Positions 34,338-45,229 are shown, counted from the first letter of the stretch. The stretch is DNA of 64,000 bases from Isoptericola dokdonensis DS-3 (GCF_001636295.1 NZ_CP014209.1:1240001-1304000), one strand, 5' to 3'. Translations and numbers: made by a program. Notes: generated from the sequence alone by a model not told the origin.

Positions 34338-37289
34338 ATGACGTTCAGGGACAGGGCTCCTGCCAGCAGTGACACGAGTCAGCACCAGCAACGACGACGC
34401 CGTACCGCGGGCGCAGCCGCGCTCGCGCTGCTCGTCGGCAGCGCCGTCGTCGCGACGGCCGCCCCCGCGAGCGCCGACATCGTCGACGTCGGCGAGGGCA
34501 GCTACACCACCGACCAGGTCGGTGCGACGCCGCAGGGCTGCGACGCGATCGAGGCCGACCCGCGGGCGTTCGTCACCGACGACGCGCCCGACGCCCCGCT
34601 GCCGACCAACGACTGGTGGTCGTCGCTGGCGTTCAAGGTGTTCGACTGCTCGTTCAGTGCGCCGCTGCACGCGCACCCCGCCTCCTACCTGCCGTCGGCG
34701 GGCGGGCTCGGCATCTCCTACACGACCACGCCGTCGATCAGCGGCACCCCCACCGGGGTCTCGGAATACCACTTCCCCTACGCCGAGGACCTGCGCGCCG
34801 GGGTCGTGGGGCTCGACGCCCCGCACGTCGCGGTGGGCGGCTGGACCGACTGGACGGTGGACCCCGTCTGGGACGACGGCCAGCAGTCGTTGCGCGCGAC
34901 CATCGGGCACGGCCTGCCGGTCGCCTGGTTCGAGGCGACCGGCGGCGACGCCCAGCTCACGCTGAACGGCACGCCCGACGTCTGGCTGGACGAGCCGGGC
35001 CGGCTGGGACTCAGCGTCGGCGGGGCCGACTACCTCGCCGTCGTGCCCGCGGACGTCCGCTGGACGGGTTCCGGCACCACACGCAGCGCGGCCACCGACC
35101 GGTTCGCCGTCGCGCTGCTGCCCGACGTGAGCACGAGCGAGCGTGACGCCCTCGTGGACGCCTACACCGCGGCCGGCCGCGCCCCCGTCACCGGGACCCT
35201 CGCCGACTACGACTACGACGAGGCCGAGGGCGTCGTCCGGACCACCTACGCGCTGGAGACCACGCCGTGGCCCGGCGCCGCGGACGCCGGGACCGTCGCC
35301 GCGCTGTACCCGCACCAGTCGGCCTACCTCACCGGCGACGACCCCGCCGGCGCCACGTACGTCTCCCCGCGCGGCGACCTGGCCGTGCTCACGGGCGTCG
35401 ACGAGTTCACGACCGCCACGCCGTTCGGCGGCCTGCTGCCGGAGGTCCCGGCCGTGGCGACGTCGTCCGGCGCGGGCCGGGCGGAGCTGGAGGCGCTGCT
35501 CGACGAGCTGGGCGACCCGCTCGGCCAGCAGAAGGCCGACACCTACTGGACGGGCAAGGCCCTGGGCCGCGCCACGCGCGTCGTCGAGATCGCCGACCAG
35601 CTCGGCCGCACGGGCCAGCGCGACGCCGCGCTCGCCGACGTCCGCGACGTGCTCACCGACTGGTTCACGGCCGCCCCCGGCAAGACGGAGCAGGTGTTCG
35701 CCTACAACGACGACTGGGGCACCCTCGTCGGCTACCCGGCGTCCTACGGCTCCGACACCGAGCTCAACGACCACCACTTCCACTACGGGTACTTCATCGC
35801 CGCGGCGGCCACGCTCGCCCGGTTCGACCCGCAGTGGGCGCAGGACTACGGGCCGATGGTGGACCTGCTGATCCGCGACGCGAACGGCTACGACCGCTCC
35901 GAGACGCGGTTCCCCTACCTGCGCGACTTCGACATCTACGCGGGCCACGACTGGGCGTCCGGCCACGGGGCGTTCGCGGCGGGCAACAACCAGGAGTCCA
36001 GCTCGGAGGGCATGAACTTCGCCGGAGCCCTCGTCCAGTGGGGCGAGGCGACCGGCGACACCGCCGTGCGCGACGCGGGCGCCTACATCTTCGCGACGCA
36101 GGCCGCGGCGATCGACCGCTACTGGTTCGACGTCGACGGCACGACGTACCCCGAGGAGTTCGGCCACCCGGTCGTCGGGATGGTGTGGGGCGACGGCGGG
36201 TCGTACTCGACCTGGTTCAGCGCCGAGCCGGAGATGATCCAGGGCATCAACACCCTGCCGATCACGGGCTCGCACCTCTACCTCGGGTCGTCGCCCGCCA
36301 CCGTGCGGGCCGCGTACGAGCACATGGCGTCGGTCAACGGGGGTCCCCCGACGGTGTGGCAGGACATCCTGTGGAACCACCTCGCGCTCGGCGACGGGCC
36401 GCGGGCGCTGGACCTGCTGGAGTCGTCGTCGTACACGCCGGAGGAGGGCGAGACCCGCGCGCACACCTACCACTGGATCGCCAACCTGGCCTCGCTCGGC
36501 ACGGTCGCGTCCGACGTCCGGGCGGACCACCCGCTGGCGGTCGCGTTCGACGCGGACGACGGTCGCACGTGGGTCGCGGCCAACGTCACGGCTGCGCCGA
36601 TCACGGTGACGTTCTCCGACGGCCGCACCCTCGAGGTGCCCGCCGGGCAGACCGTCGCGACGGGGGCGAGGTCGTTCGCCGGCGGGTCCGGCACCGGCGG
36701 CCCGACGGATCCCCCGGACCCGACGCCGACGCCCACCGAGCCGACGTCCACGCCGACGCCCGATCCGACGCCGAGCCCGACGCCCACCGAGCCCGACCCG
36801 GAGCCCACGGGCGAGCCGTTCGCCCCGACGCTGCACCTCGGTGCGGGCGGCGACCTGACGGCCGCGCCGGGCACCGCCGGGCAGGTGTCGCTCGCGAGCG
36901 CCGGCGGCGCCACGCGGGACGGCACGCCGCACGCCCCGACGGTGTTCACCGCCACGGGCGTCACGGCGGAGCACACCGGGGGCGGGACGCAGTTCGCGTT
37001 CGCCGTCGACGGCGGCAGCACCGTGGGCCTGGCCGTGCAGGCGCGCGTCAGCTACGACCTCACCGGTGACGGCTCGTTCGACCGCACCGAGACGTACGCC
37101 TACTTCGCGACGGACCCCGTGCCCGGGCCGGAGACGTACTCCTCGCCGGGGCGGCCGGTGACGACGACGGGCGCGCTCGGCGACCTCGACGGCGGCACCG
37201 TGCGGGTCGAGCTGTGGAGCGTGCTCGGCACGGCGCAGCCGCAGGTCGCGCTCGGGCCGGCCTCGAGCGTCACCCTGCCGTTCGAGTAG
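34338..37289 (+). CDS. Secreted GH81 endo-beta-1,3-glucanase with C-terminal glucan-binding-like domain
   Basis: This 983-residue enzyme should cleave beta-1,3-glucans such as laminarin and fungal wall glucan. A long signal peptide ends at ASA-D about residue 47. The catalytic domain runs to about residue 785, with ELNDHHFHYGYF and GNNQESSSEGMNF, the latter holding GH81 catalytic Glu residues. A Pro/Thr-rich linker (about 787-830, repeated PTPTEP) follows, then a 150-residue beta-rich domain similar in layout to CBM56-type beta-1,3-glucan-binding modules. That domain assignment is tentative. The 281 bases upstream hold the divergent promoters. Confidence 0.92.
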   Translation: MTFRDRAPASSDTSQHQQRRRRTAGAAALALLVGSAVVATAAPASADIVDVGEGSYTTDQVGATPQGCDAIEADPRAFVTDDAPDAPLPTNDWWSSLAFKVFDCSFSAPLHAHPASYLPSAGGLGISYTTTPSISGTPTGVSEYHFPYAEDLRAGVVGLDAPHVAVGGWTDWTVDPVWDDGQQSLRATIGHGLPVAWFEATGGDAQLTLNGTPDVWLDEPGRLGLSVGGADYLAVVPADVRWTGSGTTRSAATDRFAVALLPDVSTSERDALVDAYTAAGRAPVTGTLADYDYDEAEGVVRTTYALETTPWPGAADAGTVAALYPHQSAYLTGDDPAGATYVSPRGDLAVLTGVDEFTTATPFGGLLPEVPAVATSSGAGRAELEALLDELGDPLGQQKADTYWTGKALGRATRVVEIADQLGRTGQRDAALADVRDVLTDWFTAAPGKTEQVFAYNDDWGTLVGYPASYGSDTELNDHHFHYGYFIAAAATLARFDPQWAQDYGPMVDLLIRDANGYDRSETRFPYLRDFDIYAGHDWASGHGAFAAGNNQESSSEGMNFAGALVQWGEATGDTAVRDAGAYIFATQAAAIDRYWFDVDGTTYPEEFGHPVVGMVWGDGGSYSTWFSAEPEMIQGINTLPITGSHLYLGSSPATVRAAYEHMASVNGGPPTVWQDILWNHLALGDGPRALDLLESSSYTPEEGETRAHTYHWIANLASLGTVASDVRADHPLAVAFDADDGRTWVAANVTAAPITVTFSDGRTLEVPAGQTVATGARSFAGGSGTGGPTDPPDPTPTPTEPTSTPTPDPTPSPTPTEPDPEPTGEPFAPTLHLGAGGDLTAAPGTAGQVSLASAGGATRDGTPHAPTVFTATGVTAEHTGGGTQFAFAVDGGSTVGLAVQARVSYDLTGDGSFDRTETYAYFATDPVPGPETYSSPGRPVTTTGALGDLDGGTVRVELWSVLGTAQPQVALGPASSVTLPFE

Positions 37290-37302
37290 CACCCCGCACA
37301 GC

Positions 37303-37338
37303 ACGACGGCCGCCCCGGGAGCCCGGGGCGGCCGTCGT
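37303..37338. terminator. Bidirectional hairpin between GH81 and thioredoxin genes
   Basis: Perfect 17-base arms at 37303-37319 and 37322-37338 face each other across two bases, so about four bases form the real loop. It lies 14 bases after the GH81 stop, between convergent genes. Confidence 0.8.
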
Positions 37339-37356
37339 CCTGTCCTGCGGGTGGCG

Positions 37357-37731
37357 TCAGGCCTGCGGTGCGGCGTCCGCGGCGGCGACCTGGGCACGGA
37401 CCTCGTCCATGTCCAGACCCTTCACGGCGTCCACGACCTGCTTGAGCGCCGGGCCGGGCAGCGCGCCGGCCTGGTTGAAGACGAGCACGCCCTCGCGGAA
37501 CGCCATCAGTGTCGGGATCGCGGTGATCCCGGCGGCCGCGGCGATCTGCTGCTGGGCCTCGGTGTCGACCTTCGCGTGCACGACGTCCGGGTTGTCCGTG
37601 CTGGACGCCTCGAACACCGGCGCGAACTGGCGGCACGGGCCGCACCAGGACGCCCAGAAGTCGACCAGGACGATGTCGTTCTCCTTGATCGCCTGCTCGA
37701 AGGTGGTGTCGGTCAGCTCGACGGTGGCCAT
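37357..37731 (-). CDS. trxA: Thioredoxin
   Basis: This 124-residue thioredoxin has the active site WASWCGPCRQF and the cis-Pro in AIPTLMAF. It reduces protein disulfides in the cytoplasm and can serve the Bcp peroxidase encoded nearby. A C-terminal extension of about 15 residues (VRAQVAAADAAPQA) follows the last helix. The ATG at 37731 begins directly before the first beta strand. Confidence 0.92.
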   Translation of the reverse strand: MATVELTDTTFEQAIKENDIVLVDFWASWCGPCRQFAPVFEASSTDNPDVVHAKVDTEAQQQIAAAAGITAIPTLMAFREGVLVFNQAGALPGPALKQVVDAVKGLDMDEVRAQVAAADAAPQA

Positions 37732-37874
37732 CGGTTCGTGTCCTCTCGTGGCGGTTCGTGTCCACCTGGTGCCAGCGTCCGGGCGGCCCCGGGTATTCCG
37801 GCGCTCCTGCACCGCGCGGGCACCGGGCCGGCGCCGGGTCGGCCACCACGCCGTCGGGCTGGTAGAAACGAGGG

Positions 37875-38444
37875 GTGACCGACACCGCCGAGTTCCCTCC
37901 CGACGACGATCCCGGACGCGACGGCGGTCCCGCCGGCTGGCTCACGCCCGAGGATCTCGCCGCCGCCCGCGCGCAGCTCCCCCTCGTCTACGTGGACGCC
38001 GTCCCGGTGCGGGTGGACGAGTCCGGTGACGTCGTCGCCGTCGGCCTGCTGCTGCGCGCCACCCCGCTGGGCAGCATGACGCGGGCCCTGGTCACGGGCC
38101 GTGTGCTCTACCACGAGCGGGTGCGCGACGCCCTGCTGCGGCACATCGAGAAGGACCTCGGTCCGGTCGCGCTGCCGCAGGTCCCGGCGTCCCCGCAGCC
38201 GTTCACGATCGCGGAGTACTTCCCCACGCCGGGCATCACGCCGTTCCACGACCCGCGCCAGCACGCCATCTCGCTGGCGTACGTCGTGCCCGTCGCCGGG
38301 GACTGCCGCCCCCAGCACAACGCGCTGGACCTCGCGTGGCTCACCCCCGAGGAGGCGTGCAGCGACACCGTGCAGGCGGAGATGGTCAACGGCCAGGGCA
38401 CGCTCGTGCGCCAGGCGATGGCGCACGTCGGCCGGCTCGACTGA
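37875..38444 (+). CDS. NUDIX-related DUF4916 protein
   Basis: This 189-residue protein is similar to the DUF4916 branch of the NUDIX superfamily: WLTPEDLAAARAQLPLVYVDAVPV is characteristic. The classical NUDIX box GxxxxxEx7REUxEE is not visible, so hydrolase activity is uncertain. The GTG at 37875 begins an acidic leader before the domain. It is divergent from thioredoxin and ends 32 bases before the ABC-F gene, which runs the other way. Confidence 0.75.
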   Translation: MTDTAEFPPDDDPGRDGGPAGWLTPEDLAAARAQLPLVYVDAVPVRVDESGDVVAVGLLLRATPLGSMTRALVTGRVLYHERVRDALLRHIEKDLGPVALPQVPASPQPFTIAEYFPTPGITPFHDPRQHAISLAYVVPVAGDCRPQHNALDLAWLTPEEACSDTVQAEMVNGQGTLVRQAMAHVGRLD

Positions 38445-38476
38445 GCTCCTCCGCCCTGACGCGCCGACGACGCCGC

Positions 38477-40123
<1,647 letters not shown>

Positions 40124-40229
40124 CGCACCAGCGTAGGCGGACGGCAGGCGGGACCGCGCCACGACCCGATATCGTGCGGTCCACGCGGCGCGACGCTCCC
40201 CGCAGCCGCCCTCTCGACGAGGAGACGCT

Positions 40230-40652
40230 GTGCCGTTCGATCACCGCTCCACCACTGTCCGGGCCGCGGTCGCACTTGTCGGCGGCTTCGTCGCTGTCGC
40301 CGCCACAGCGGGATGCTCCACCGAGTCCGGGACCTCGGGCGAGGCAGCCTGCGCGGCGCCGACGGTCGAGGTCGAACCGAGGTCGGTCGCGCCCGGCGAC
40401 GAGATCGAGATCACTGGGCGAGACTTCATGGACGGCTGCGAGGACCACCCCGGTGCCGAGGACTCAACGCCGATGTCGGGGCTGACCGTGCGCTGGCTCC
40501 AGGGTGGTGTCACGGCCGACCTGGGCGTCGTCGACGCCAACCAGGAGGGGACCTGGACCGTCATCGCCCCCGTGCCGGAAGACGCCGTCGCCGGTGAGGC
40601 CCGCATCGACGTGGCGCCGAGCACGGGCACCTCCGTCGTCGTGACGTCATAG
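40230..40652 (+). CDS. Small secreted lipoprotein of unknown function
   Basis: This 140-residue protein has a signal peptide and lipobox TAGC with Cys at about residue 29. The mature part contains an Ig-like beta domain (VEVEPRSVAPGDEIEITG, then GTWTVIAPVPEDAVAG) and two Cys residues that may form a disulfide. It has no enzymatic motif. It ends eight bases from the Doc toxin gene, on the opposite strand. Confidence 0.7.
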   Translation: MPFDHRSTTVRAAVALVGGFVAVAATAGCSTESGTSGEAACAAPTVEVEPRSVAPGDEIEITGRDFMDGCEDHPGAEDSTPMSGLTVRWLQGGVTADLGVVDANQEGTWTVIAPVPEDAVAGEARIDVAPSTGTSVVVTS

Positions 40653-40660
40653 CCGCAGCG

Positions 40661-41044
40661 TCAACCCTTGATCGACGGACCCGACTGGCAGTGGTCCGCG
40701 AGCCACTCAGCGATGCGCTCCACAGAAAGATGCGGTCCCGCGACGGTCAGCACGAACACCTCTGCCTGGTCGTCGTCCGCTTCGATGTGCAGTCCGGCAA
40801 GCTGATAGGTGCGCAGGACGAGGATCCACGACAGGCGTTTGTTCCCGTCGACCAACGGGTGCAGACGATTGACTGTGTCCATGAGTGCCGCCGCCTTGGC
40901 GTGCACCCCCGGAAAGAGCTCGACACCAAACTGACGACCGGCCGGGCGGGACAGGACGTGGAGCAGCGCCCCGGGTTCGCGCTCGTGCCAGCCGAATCGG
41001 CGGCAGATCGCCAGAGTGTCGGCGTGCGTGGGAAGCGCCGTCAC
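40661..41044 (-). CDS. doc: Doc-type (death-on-curing, Fic family) toxin
   Basis: This 127-residue toxin has the Fic motif HPLVDGNKRLSW, which in Doc binds the nucleotide and carries the catalytic His. Doc proteins phosphorylate elongation factor Tu and stop translation. The GTG at 41044 overlaps the antitoxin stop by four bases. Length and the single Fic motif match Doc. The inhibitory helix is expected on the antitoxin. Confidence 0.87.
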   Translation of the reverse strand: MTALPTHADTLAICRRFGWHEREPGALLHVLSRPAGRQFGVELFPGVHAKAAALMDTVNRLHPLVDGNKRLSWILVLRTYQLAGLHIEADDDQAEVFVLTVAGPHLSVERIAEWLADHCQSGPSIKG

Positions 41045-41229
41045 GCGAGGCGGTCCAGCAGCGGGCCCCACCGCTCGGTGACGTCGTCCAGGAACGACTC
41101 GATGTCGGGTGCGGGTGTGGCATCCAGCAGTCGCGCCAACGCCTCGCCCTGACTGATCCCCTGGGCCTCGGCGCGCTCGCGCAGCCGGTCACGGACCTCG
41201 GTCGGCACCTTGATCGTCGTCATGGTCAT
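41041..41229 (-). CDS. Ribbon-helix-helix antitoxin of Doc
   Basis: This 62-residue protein has an N-terminal ribbon (TTIKVPTEVRDRLRERAEAQ) followed by ISQGEALARLLD, as in CopG/RHH antitoxins, and an acidic C-terminal tail (IESFLDDVTERWGPLLDRL) that should wrap the toxin. It is the first gene of the module. Its ATG (41229) lies inside the 3' end of the MocA-like gene on the same strand, giving a 41-base overlap in another frame. Confidence 0.82.
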   Translation of the reverse strand: MTMTTIKVPTEVRDRLRERAEAQGISQGEALARLLDATPAPDIESFLDDVTERWGPLLDRLA

Positions 41230-41827
41230 ACCTCGGAGTATACCTCCGGCTGCTGGGGGAGGGTCGGTCGACGTCGTGGCCCGACCAGAGGTCGCCGCAC
41301 CCGACGTCGAGGGCGTGGTGGGCGGTGAGGTAGCGGCCCGCGCCGGTGTCCCCGGCGAGGCCTGCGCGCACGCCGTCCCAGTGGTCGCGGCCGATCACGA
41401 CGGGGTGGCCGGGACGGCCGGCGTAGACGGCGCGGGCGAGCACGGCGGCCGGCGCTCCGGCGGCCTGTCGTGCGCGGTCGAGCACCCGGACGACGGCTGA
41501 GGGCGGCGCGTCGGGGGTGTCGACCGGCGTGACGACCAGTGCGTCGACGTCGAGCGACGCCGCGGCGTCGAGCCCGGCCCGCAGGGTGGCGCCGAGCCCG
41601 TCGGCCCAGTCCGGCACGACCACGACGCGCGCCGAGGCCGGGACGAGGGCGGCGACGTCGTCCGCGCGGGCGCCGACGGCGACGAGGATCTCGGGGCATC
41701 CGGCGGCGTCGAGCATCGCCACGGCACGCCCGACCCAGGTTTCACCCTCCGCCGTCCGCGCGAGCCCCTTGGGGCCGCCGAACCGTGTGCCCGCGCCCGC
41801 GGCGAGGACCAGACCGCACCACCGCAT
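41189..41827 (-). CDS. MocA-like molybdopterin nucleotidyltransferase
   Basis: This 212-residue protein has the N-terminal pyrophosphorylase motif LVLAAGAGTRFGGPKGLAR and VVTPVDTPDAPP for metal binding. MocA transfers CMP to the molybdenum cofactor, while MobA transfers GMP; which applies here is uncertain. It is divergent from xdhC and the xanthine-dehydrogenase-like genes, which need such a cofactor. The last 20 residues (RRYTPRYDHDDDQGADRGP) run into the antitoxin gene and are unlike the family. The native 3' end may have been replaced by the toxin-antitoxin module. Confidence 0.8.
   Translation of the reverse strand: MRWCGLVLAAGAGTRFGGPKGLARTAEGETWVGRAVAMLDAAGCPEILVAVGARADDVAALVPASARVVVVPDWADGLGATLRAGLDAAASLDVDALVVTPVDTPDAPPSAVVRVLDRARQAAGAPAAVLARAVYAGRPGHPVVIGRDHWDGVRAGLAGDTGAGRYLTAHHALDVGCGDLWSGHDVDRPSPSSRRYTPRYDHDDDQGADRGP
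41237..41242 (-). promoter_or_regulatory. -10 box of the Doc module, probably leaderless
   Basis: A consensus-like TATACT on the minus strand lies seven bases before the antitoxin ATG, within GGAG-N5-CTCC inverted arms (41235-41247). The transcript should begin at or next to the start codon. The inverted arms are a candidate autoregulatory operator. Confidence 0.5.
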
Positions 41828-41890
41828 GCTCCTCCGTCCATCGGCGTCACAGAAGCGTAGTCCGCACGAAACAATGGCCGGGCTACGTTG

Positions 41891-41904
41891 AGTCCATGCT
41901 TAAG
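41891..41904. promoter_or_regulatory. GCTTAA motif site 1, at the xdhC start
   Basis: AGTCCATGCTTAAG covers the xdhC start codon. It agrees at 11 of 14 positions with the site at 61004-61017 and shares the GCTTAA core with 49728-49741. A -10-like TACGTT at 41884-41889 lies six bases before the ATG, so the xdhC transcript may be leaderless and a bound protein would block its start. Confidence 0.45.
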
Positions 41905-43023
41905 TCAGCGCTTGATCTGCTGCCGCTGGTGAGGTCGGGAACCCCCGTCGCCGCGGTGACGATCACGCGCGTGAGCTCCAGCGCCCCGCACGGCGTCGGG
42001 GCCGCGATGGCGGTCACTGGCGACGGCGCGGTCGTCGGGTCGATCTCCGGCGGCTGCGTCGAGGGCGAGGCCGTGGTGCTCGGGCGGCTCGCCGCCGTGA
42101 CCGGCGAGGCACGCACGGCACGGTTCGGGTTCGACGACGCCACCGCGCACGCCGCGGGGCTCGCCTGCGGCGGGCAGGTCGAGGTGGTCGCCCACCGGAT
42201 TGAACCCGACGACGCCCGCACCGTCCGTGCCCTGGAGGCGGCCGCCGCGGACCGCGCCGCGGCGCTCGGCATCGTCGTCTCCGGGCCGGACCTGGGGCGG
42301 GTCGTCGACGTCGATGCCCTCCGCGCGGGCGCCTCCCTGCCGGGAGAGCTCTCCGCGGCGCTGGAGTCGTCGTTCGTGGACCGCGAGAGCGTGCTGCTGC
42401 CGGGCGCCCTCGACGGCGCCGACCTGCTCGTGCTCCAGCACGCCCCCCGCGCCCGGCTGATCCTGCTGGGAGCGGGCGAGCACGCGGCCGCGCTGTGCCG
42501 CGTGGGCGCGGCGGCCGGGTTCGCGGTGACGGTGTGCGACCCGTGGGAGACGCTGGTGACGGCCGAACGGTTCCCCGCCGCGGACCGCCTGGTCACGGCG
42601 ATGCCGGCCGAGTACCTCGCCTCCCTGGCCGCCGACGACACCGACGCCCGCACCGCCGTCTGCGTCCTCACCCACGACGAGCGCCTCGACGTCCCCGCGA
42701 TCCGGGCGGCGCTCGCGCTGCCGGTGGGCTTCGTCGGGGCGCTGGGGGCGCGCCGCACCACCGCGCACCGCGCGGACCTGCTGCGCGCCGCCGGGGTGGA
42801 CGACGTCGACCTCGCCCGCCTGCACTCCCCGCTCGGGCTCGACCTCGGCGGCACGACGCCCGAGGAGACCGCGCTGTCCGTCCTCGCCGAGATCATCGCG
42901 TCCCGCCGAGGCGGCTCGGGCATGCCGCTGCGCGAGACGACCGGTCGGATCCACCGGGATCCAGCACGCCCCGACGCCCCCGCCTGCACCACGAGCACCA
43001 CCACCGAAGGAGCCCGGTCATGA
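41896..43023 (+). CDS. xdhC: XdhC-family molybdenum cofactor insertion protein
   Basis: This 375-residue protein is of the XdhC/CoxI type, which binds and sulfurates molybdenum cofactor and loads it into xanthine dehydrogenase. The N-terminal domain has SISGGCVEGEAVVLG, characteristic of XdhC. The C-terminal Rossmann domain has LILLGAGEHAAALC and LTHDERLDVPAIRAAL, followed by GFVGALGARRTTAHR. A loose tail of about 40 residues follows. The ATG at 41896 has no ribosome-binding site, which supports leaderless translation. It overlaps the next gene by four bases. Confidence 0.9.
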   Translation: MLKSALDLLPLVRSGTPVAAVTITRVSSSAPHGVGAAMAVTGDGAVVGSISGGCVEGEAVVLGRLAAVTGEARTARFGFDDATAHAAGLACGGQVEVVAHRIEPDDARTVRALEAAAADRAAALGIVVSGPDLGRVVDVDALRAGASLPGELSAALESSFVDRESVLLPGALDGADLLVLQHAPRARLILLGAGEHAAALCRVGAAAGFAVTVCDPWETLVTAERFPAADRLVTAMPAEYLASLAADDTDARTAVCVLTHDERLDVPAIRAALALPVGFVGALGARRTTAHRADLLRAAGVDDVDLARLHSPLGLDLGGTTPEETALSVLAEIIASRRGGSGMPLRETTGRIHRDPARPDAPACTTSTTTEGARS

Positions 43024-44378
43024 CCCGCACCATCCTCGAGAACGGCCACGTCGCGACGGTCGACGCCGCCGGCACGGAGCACGCCGACGGCCACGTGGTC
43101 ATCGAGGGCGGCGTCATCACCGCCGTCGGGCCGGGCCGCGCGCCGGAGCACCTGCGTGCCGGGGCCGACGTCGTGGACGCCACCGGGTGCCTCGTCACCC
43201 CGGGTCTGATCAACACCCACCACCACCTGTACCAGTGGCTCACCCGCGGCTACGCGCAGGACTCCATCCTCTTCGACTGGCTGACGTCGCTGTACCCGCT
43301 GTGGTCGCGCATCGACGCGGGCCTCACCGGCGCCGGTGCCGCGGGGGCGATGGCGGTCCTCGCCCGGTCGGGCTGCACCACGGTCGGCGACCACCACTAC
43401 GTGTTCCCGCAGGGGTCGGGCGACATCGTCGGCGCGCTCGTGGAGTCCGCCGCGACCGTCGGGGTGCGCCTGCACGCCACCCGCGGGTCGATGGACCTCG
43501 GTGCCTCGCAGGGCGGGCTGCCGCCGGACTTCGCCGTCGAGACCACCGACGCCGCGCTCAAGGCGTCCCAGGCCGCCGTCGAGACCTATCACGACGCCTC
43601 CCGTGAGGCGATGGTGCGGATCGCCATCGCCCCCTGCTCCCCCTTCTCGGTGACGAAGGACCTCCTGCGCGAGGCGGCGGTGCTCGCCCGCTCCCTCGAC
43701 GTCCGCCTGCACACCCACGCCTCGGAGACGGTCGAGGAGGACGCCTACTGCCTCGAGCACTTCGGCTCCTCCCCCACCCAGTACCTGGAGGACCTCGGCT
43801 GGCTCGGCGACGACGTCTGGATGGCGCACGGCGTGCACCTGGACGCCACCGCCATCGCCCGCTACGCGGCCACCGGCACCGGCGTGGCGCACTGCCCGTC
43901 GTCGAACGCCCGCCTCGCCGCGGGCATCGCGCCGGTACGCGACCTGCTGGACGCAGGCGTGCCCGTCGGGCTGGGCGTGGACGGCGCGGCGTCGAACGAG
44001 TCCGGCCAGCTCGGCGTCGAGATCCGCGAGTCCGTGCTGATGAACCGGCTGCGCACGGGCGCCGACTCGATGAGCGTCCGCGACGCGCTGCGCGTCGCGA
44101 CCATGGGCGGGGCCCGGGTGCTGGGCCGCCACGACGAGCTCGGCTCGCTGGAGCCGGGCAAGCTCGCCGACGTCGCCGTCTGGCGGGTCGACGGCGTGGA
44201 GCACGCCGGGATCCTCGACCCGGTCGCCGCCCTCGGTCTCGGCGCCCTGCCCCCGCTGAAGCGCCTCTACGTGGGCGGTCGCGCCGTCGTCGAGGACGCG
44301 ACCCTCGTGACCGCGGACGAGCAGGCCCTCGCCCGCGGCGTCGCCGCCGCCTCGCGCGAGCTGGCCGAGCGGCTCTGA
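43020..44378 (+). CDS. 8-oxoguanine deaminase-like amidohydrolase
   Basis: This 452-residue metal-dependent deaminase has the metal ligands in INTHHHLYQWLTRGY, the His in LHTHASETVEED, the His in WMAHGVHLD, and the Asp in LGVDGAASNESG. This pattern with THHHLYQ and SLYPLWSRID matches 8-oxoguanine deaminase, which forms urate from 8-oxoguanine. Guanine or another aminopurine is also possible. Its product would feed the urate path encoded downstream. It overlaps xdhC (ATGA) and ends two bases before the FAD subunit. Confidence 0.85.
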   Translation: MTRTILENGHVATVDAAGTEHADGHVVIEGGVITAVGPGRAPEHLRAGADVVDATGCLVTPGLINTHHHLYQWLTRGYAQDSILFDWLTSLYPLWSRIDAGLTGAGAAGAMAVLARSGCTTVGDHHYVFPQGSGDIVGALVESAATVGVRLHATRGSMDLGASQGGLPPDFAVETTDAALKASQAAVETYHDASREAMVRIAIAPCSPFSVTKDLLREAAVLARSLDVRLHTHASETVEEDAYCLEHFGSSPTQYLEDLGWLGDDVWMAHGVHLDATAIARYAATGTGVAHCPSSNARLAAGIAPVRDLLDAGVPVGLGVDGAASNESGQLGVEIRESVLMNRLRTGADSMSVRDALRVATMGGARVLGRHDELGSLEPGKLADVAVWRVDGVEHAGILDPVAALGLGALPPLKRLYVGGRAVVEDATLVTADEQALARGVAAASRELAERL

Positions 44379-44380
44379 CC

Positions 44381-45225
44381 ATGGACGTCACCGCCGTCAC
44401 GTCGTTCCGCGCGGCGAGGTCGCGCGCGGACCTCGCGCTCGCCCCGGGCGAGGTGGTCATCGCCGGCGGCACCTGGCTGATGAGCGAGCCGCAGCCCGGC
44501 ACCACCGGGTTCGTCGACCTCACCACGCTCGGCTGGCCCGACCTCGAGGTGACCCCCGAGGGGCTGCGCGTCGCGGCGACCTGCACGATCGCCGCCCTGC
44601 GTGCCTGGGCCGAGGGCCGCGGGGCCGTCCCGGTGCCCGCCGGGTGGACGGCGGTCGCGATGGTCCCGGACGCCTGCGACGCGCTGCTCGCCTCCTTCAA
44701 GATCTGGAACACCGCGACCGTCGGCGGGAACGTCTGCCGCGCGTTCCCCGCCGCCGCGATGGTGTCGCTCGTCGTCGCCCTCGACGGCGTCGCCGAGATC
44801 TGGACGCCCGACGGCGGCACGCGCCGCACCCCCGTGGCGGACCTCGTCACCGGCGCCGGCACCACCGACCTGGCCCCCGGCGAGGTGCTGCGATCGCTGC
44901 TGCTGCCCGCCACCGCGCTGCGGGCCCGCGCCGGGCTCCGCAAGATCGCCCTGGCCGAGCTGGGCCGCTCCGGCGCCGTCGTCACCGGCCGGGTGGACCC
45001 CGACGGCGGTGCCGTGCTCGCCGTGACGGCCGCCGTCGTGCGGCCCGTCGTCCTGCGCTACGCCGCCCTGCCGGACGCCGCGACCCTGGCCGCCGACGTC
45101 ACCGACGCCCCCGGCTACTACACCGACCCCCTCGGCGCGGCCGACTGGCGGCGCGGGGTGAGCGTCGTGCTCGCCGAGCGCCTGCGACGCGAGCTCGCCG
45201 GGACCGAGACCGTCGAGGAGCCCGC

Positions 45226-45229
<4 letters not shown>
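44381..45229 (+). CDS. xdhB: Xanthine dehydrogenase-like FAD-binding subunit
   Basis: This 282-residue subunit carries FAD in a molybdenum hydroxylase. Characteristic segments are VVIAGGTWLM (usual GGTD) and NTATVGGNVCRAFPAAAM, followed by a CO-dehydrogenase flavoprotein C-terminal region (LRKIALAELGRSGAVVTG). It passes electrons from the [2Fe-2S] clusters of the next gene to NAD or another acceptor. It is translationally coupled on both sides, with a 4-base overlap with the catalytic subunit gene. Confidence 0.88.

Noticed and set aside
34233..37397. A 1054-codon leftward open frame opposite the GH81 gene
   Set aside because: Low-complexity Arg/Gly/Val composition and complete overlap with an unmistakable GH81 enzyme.
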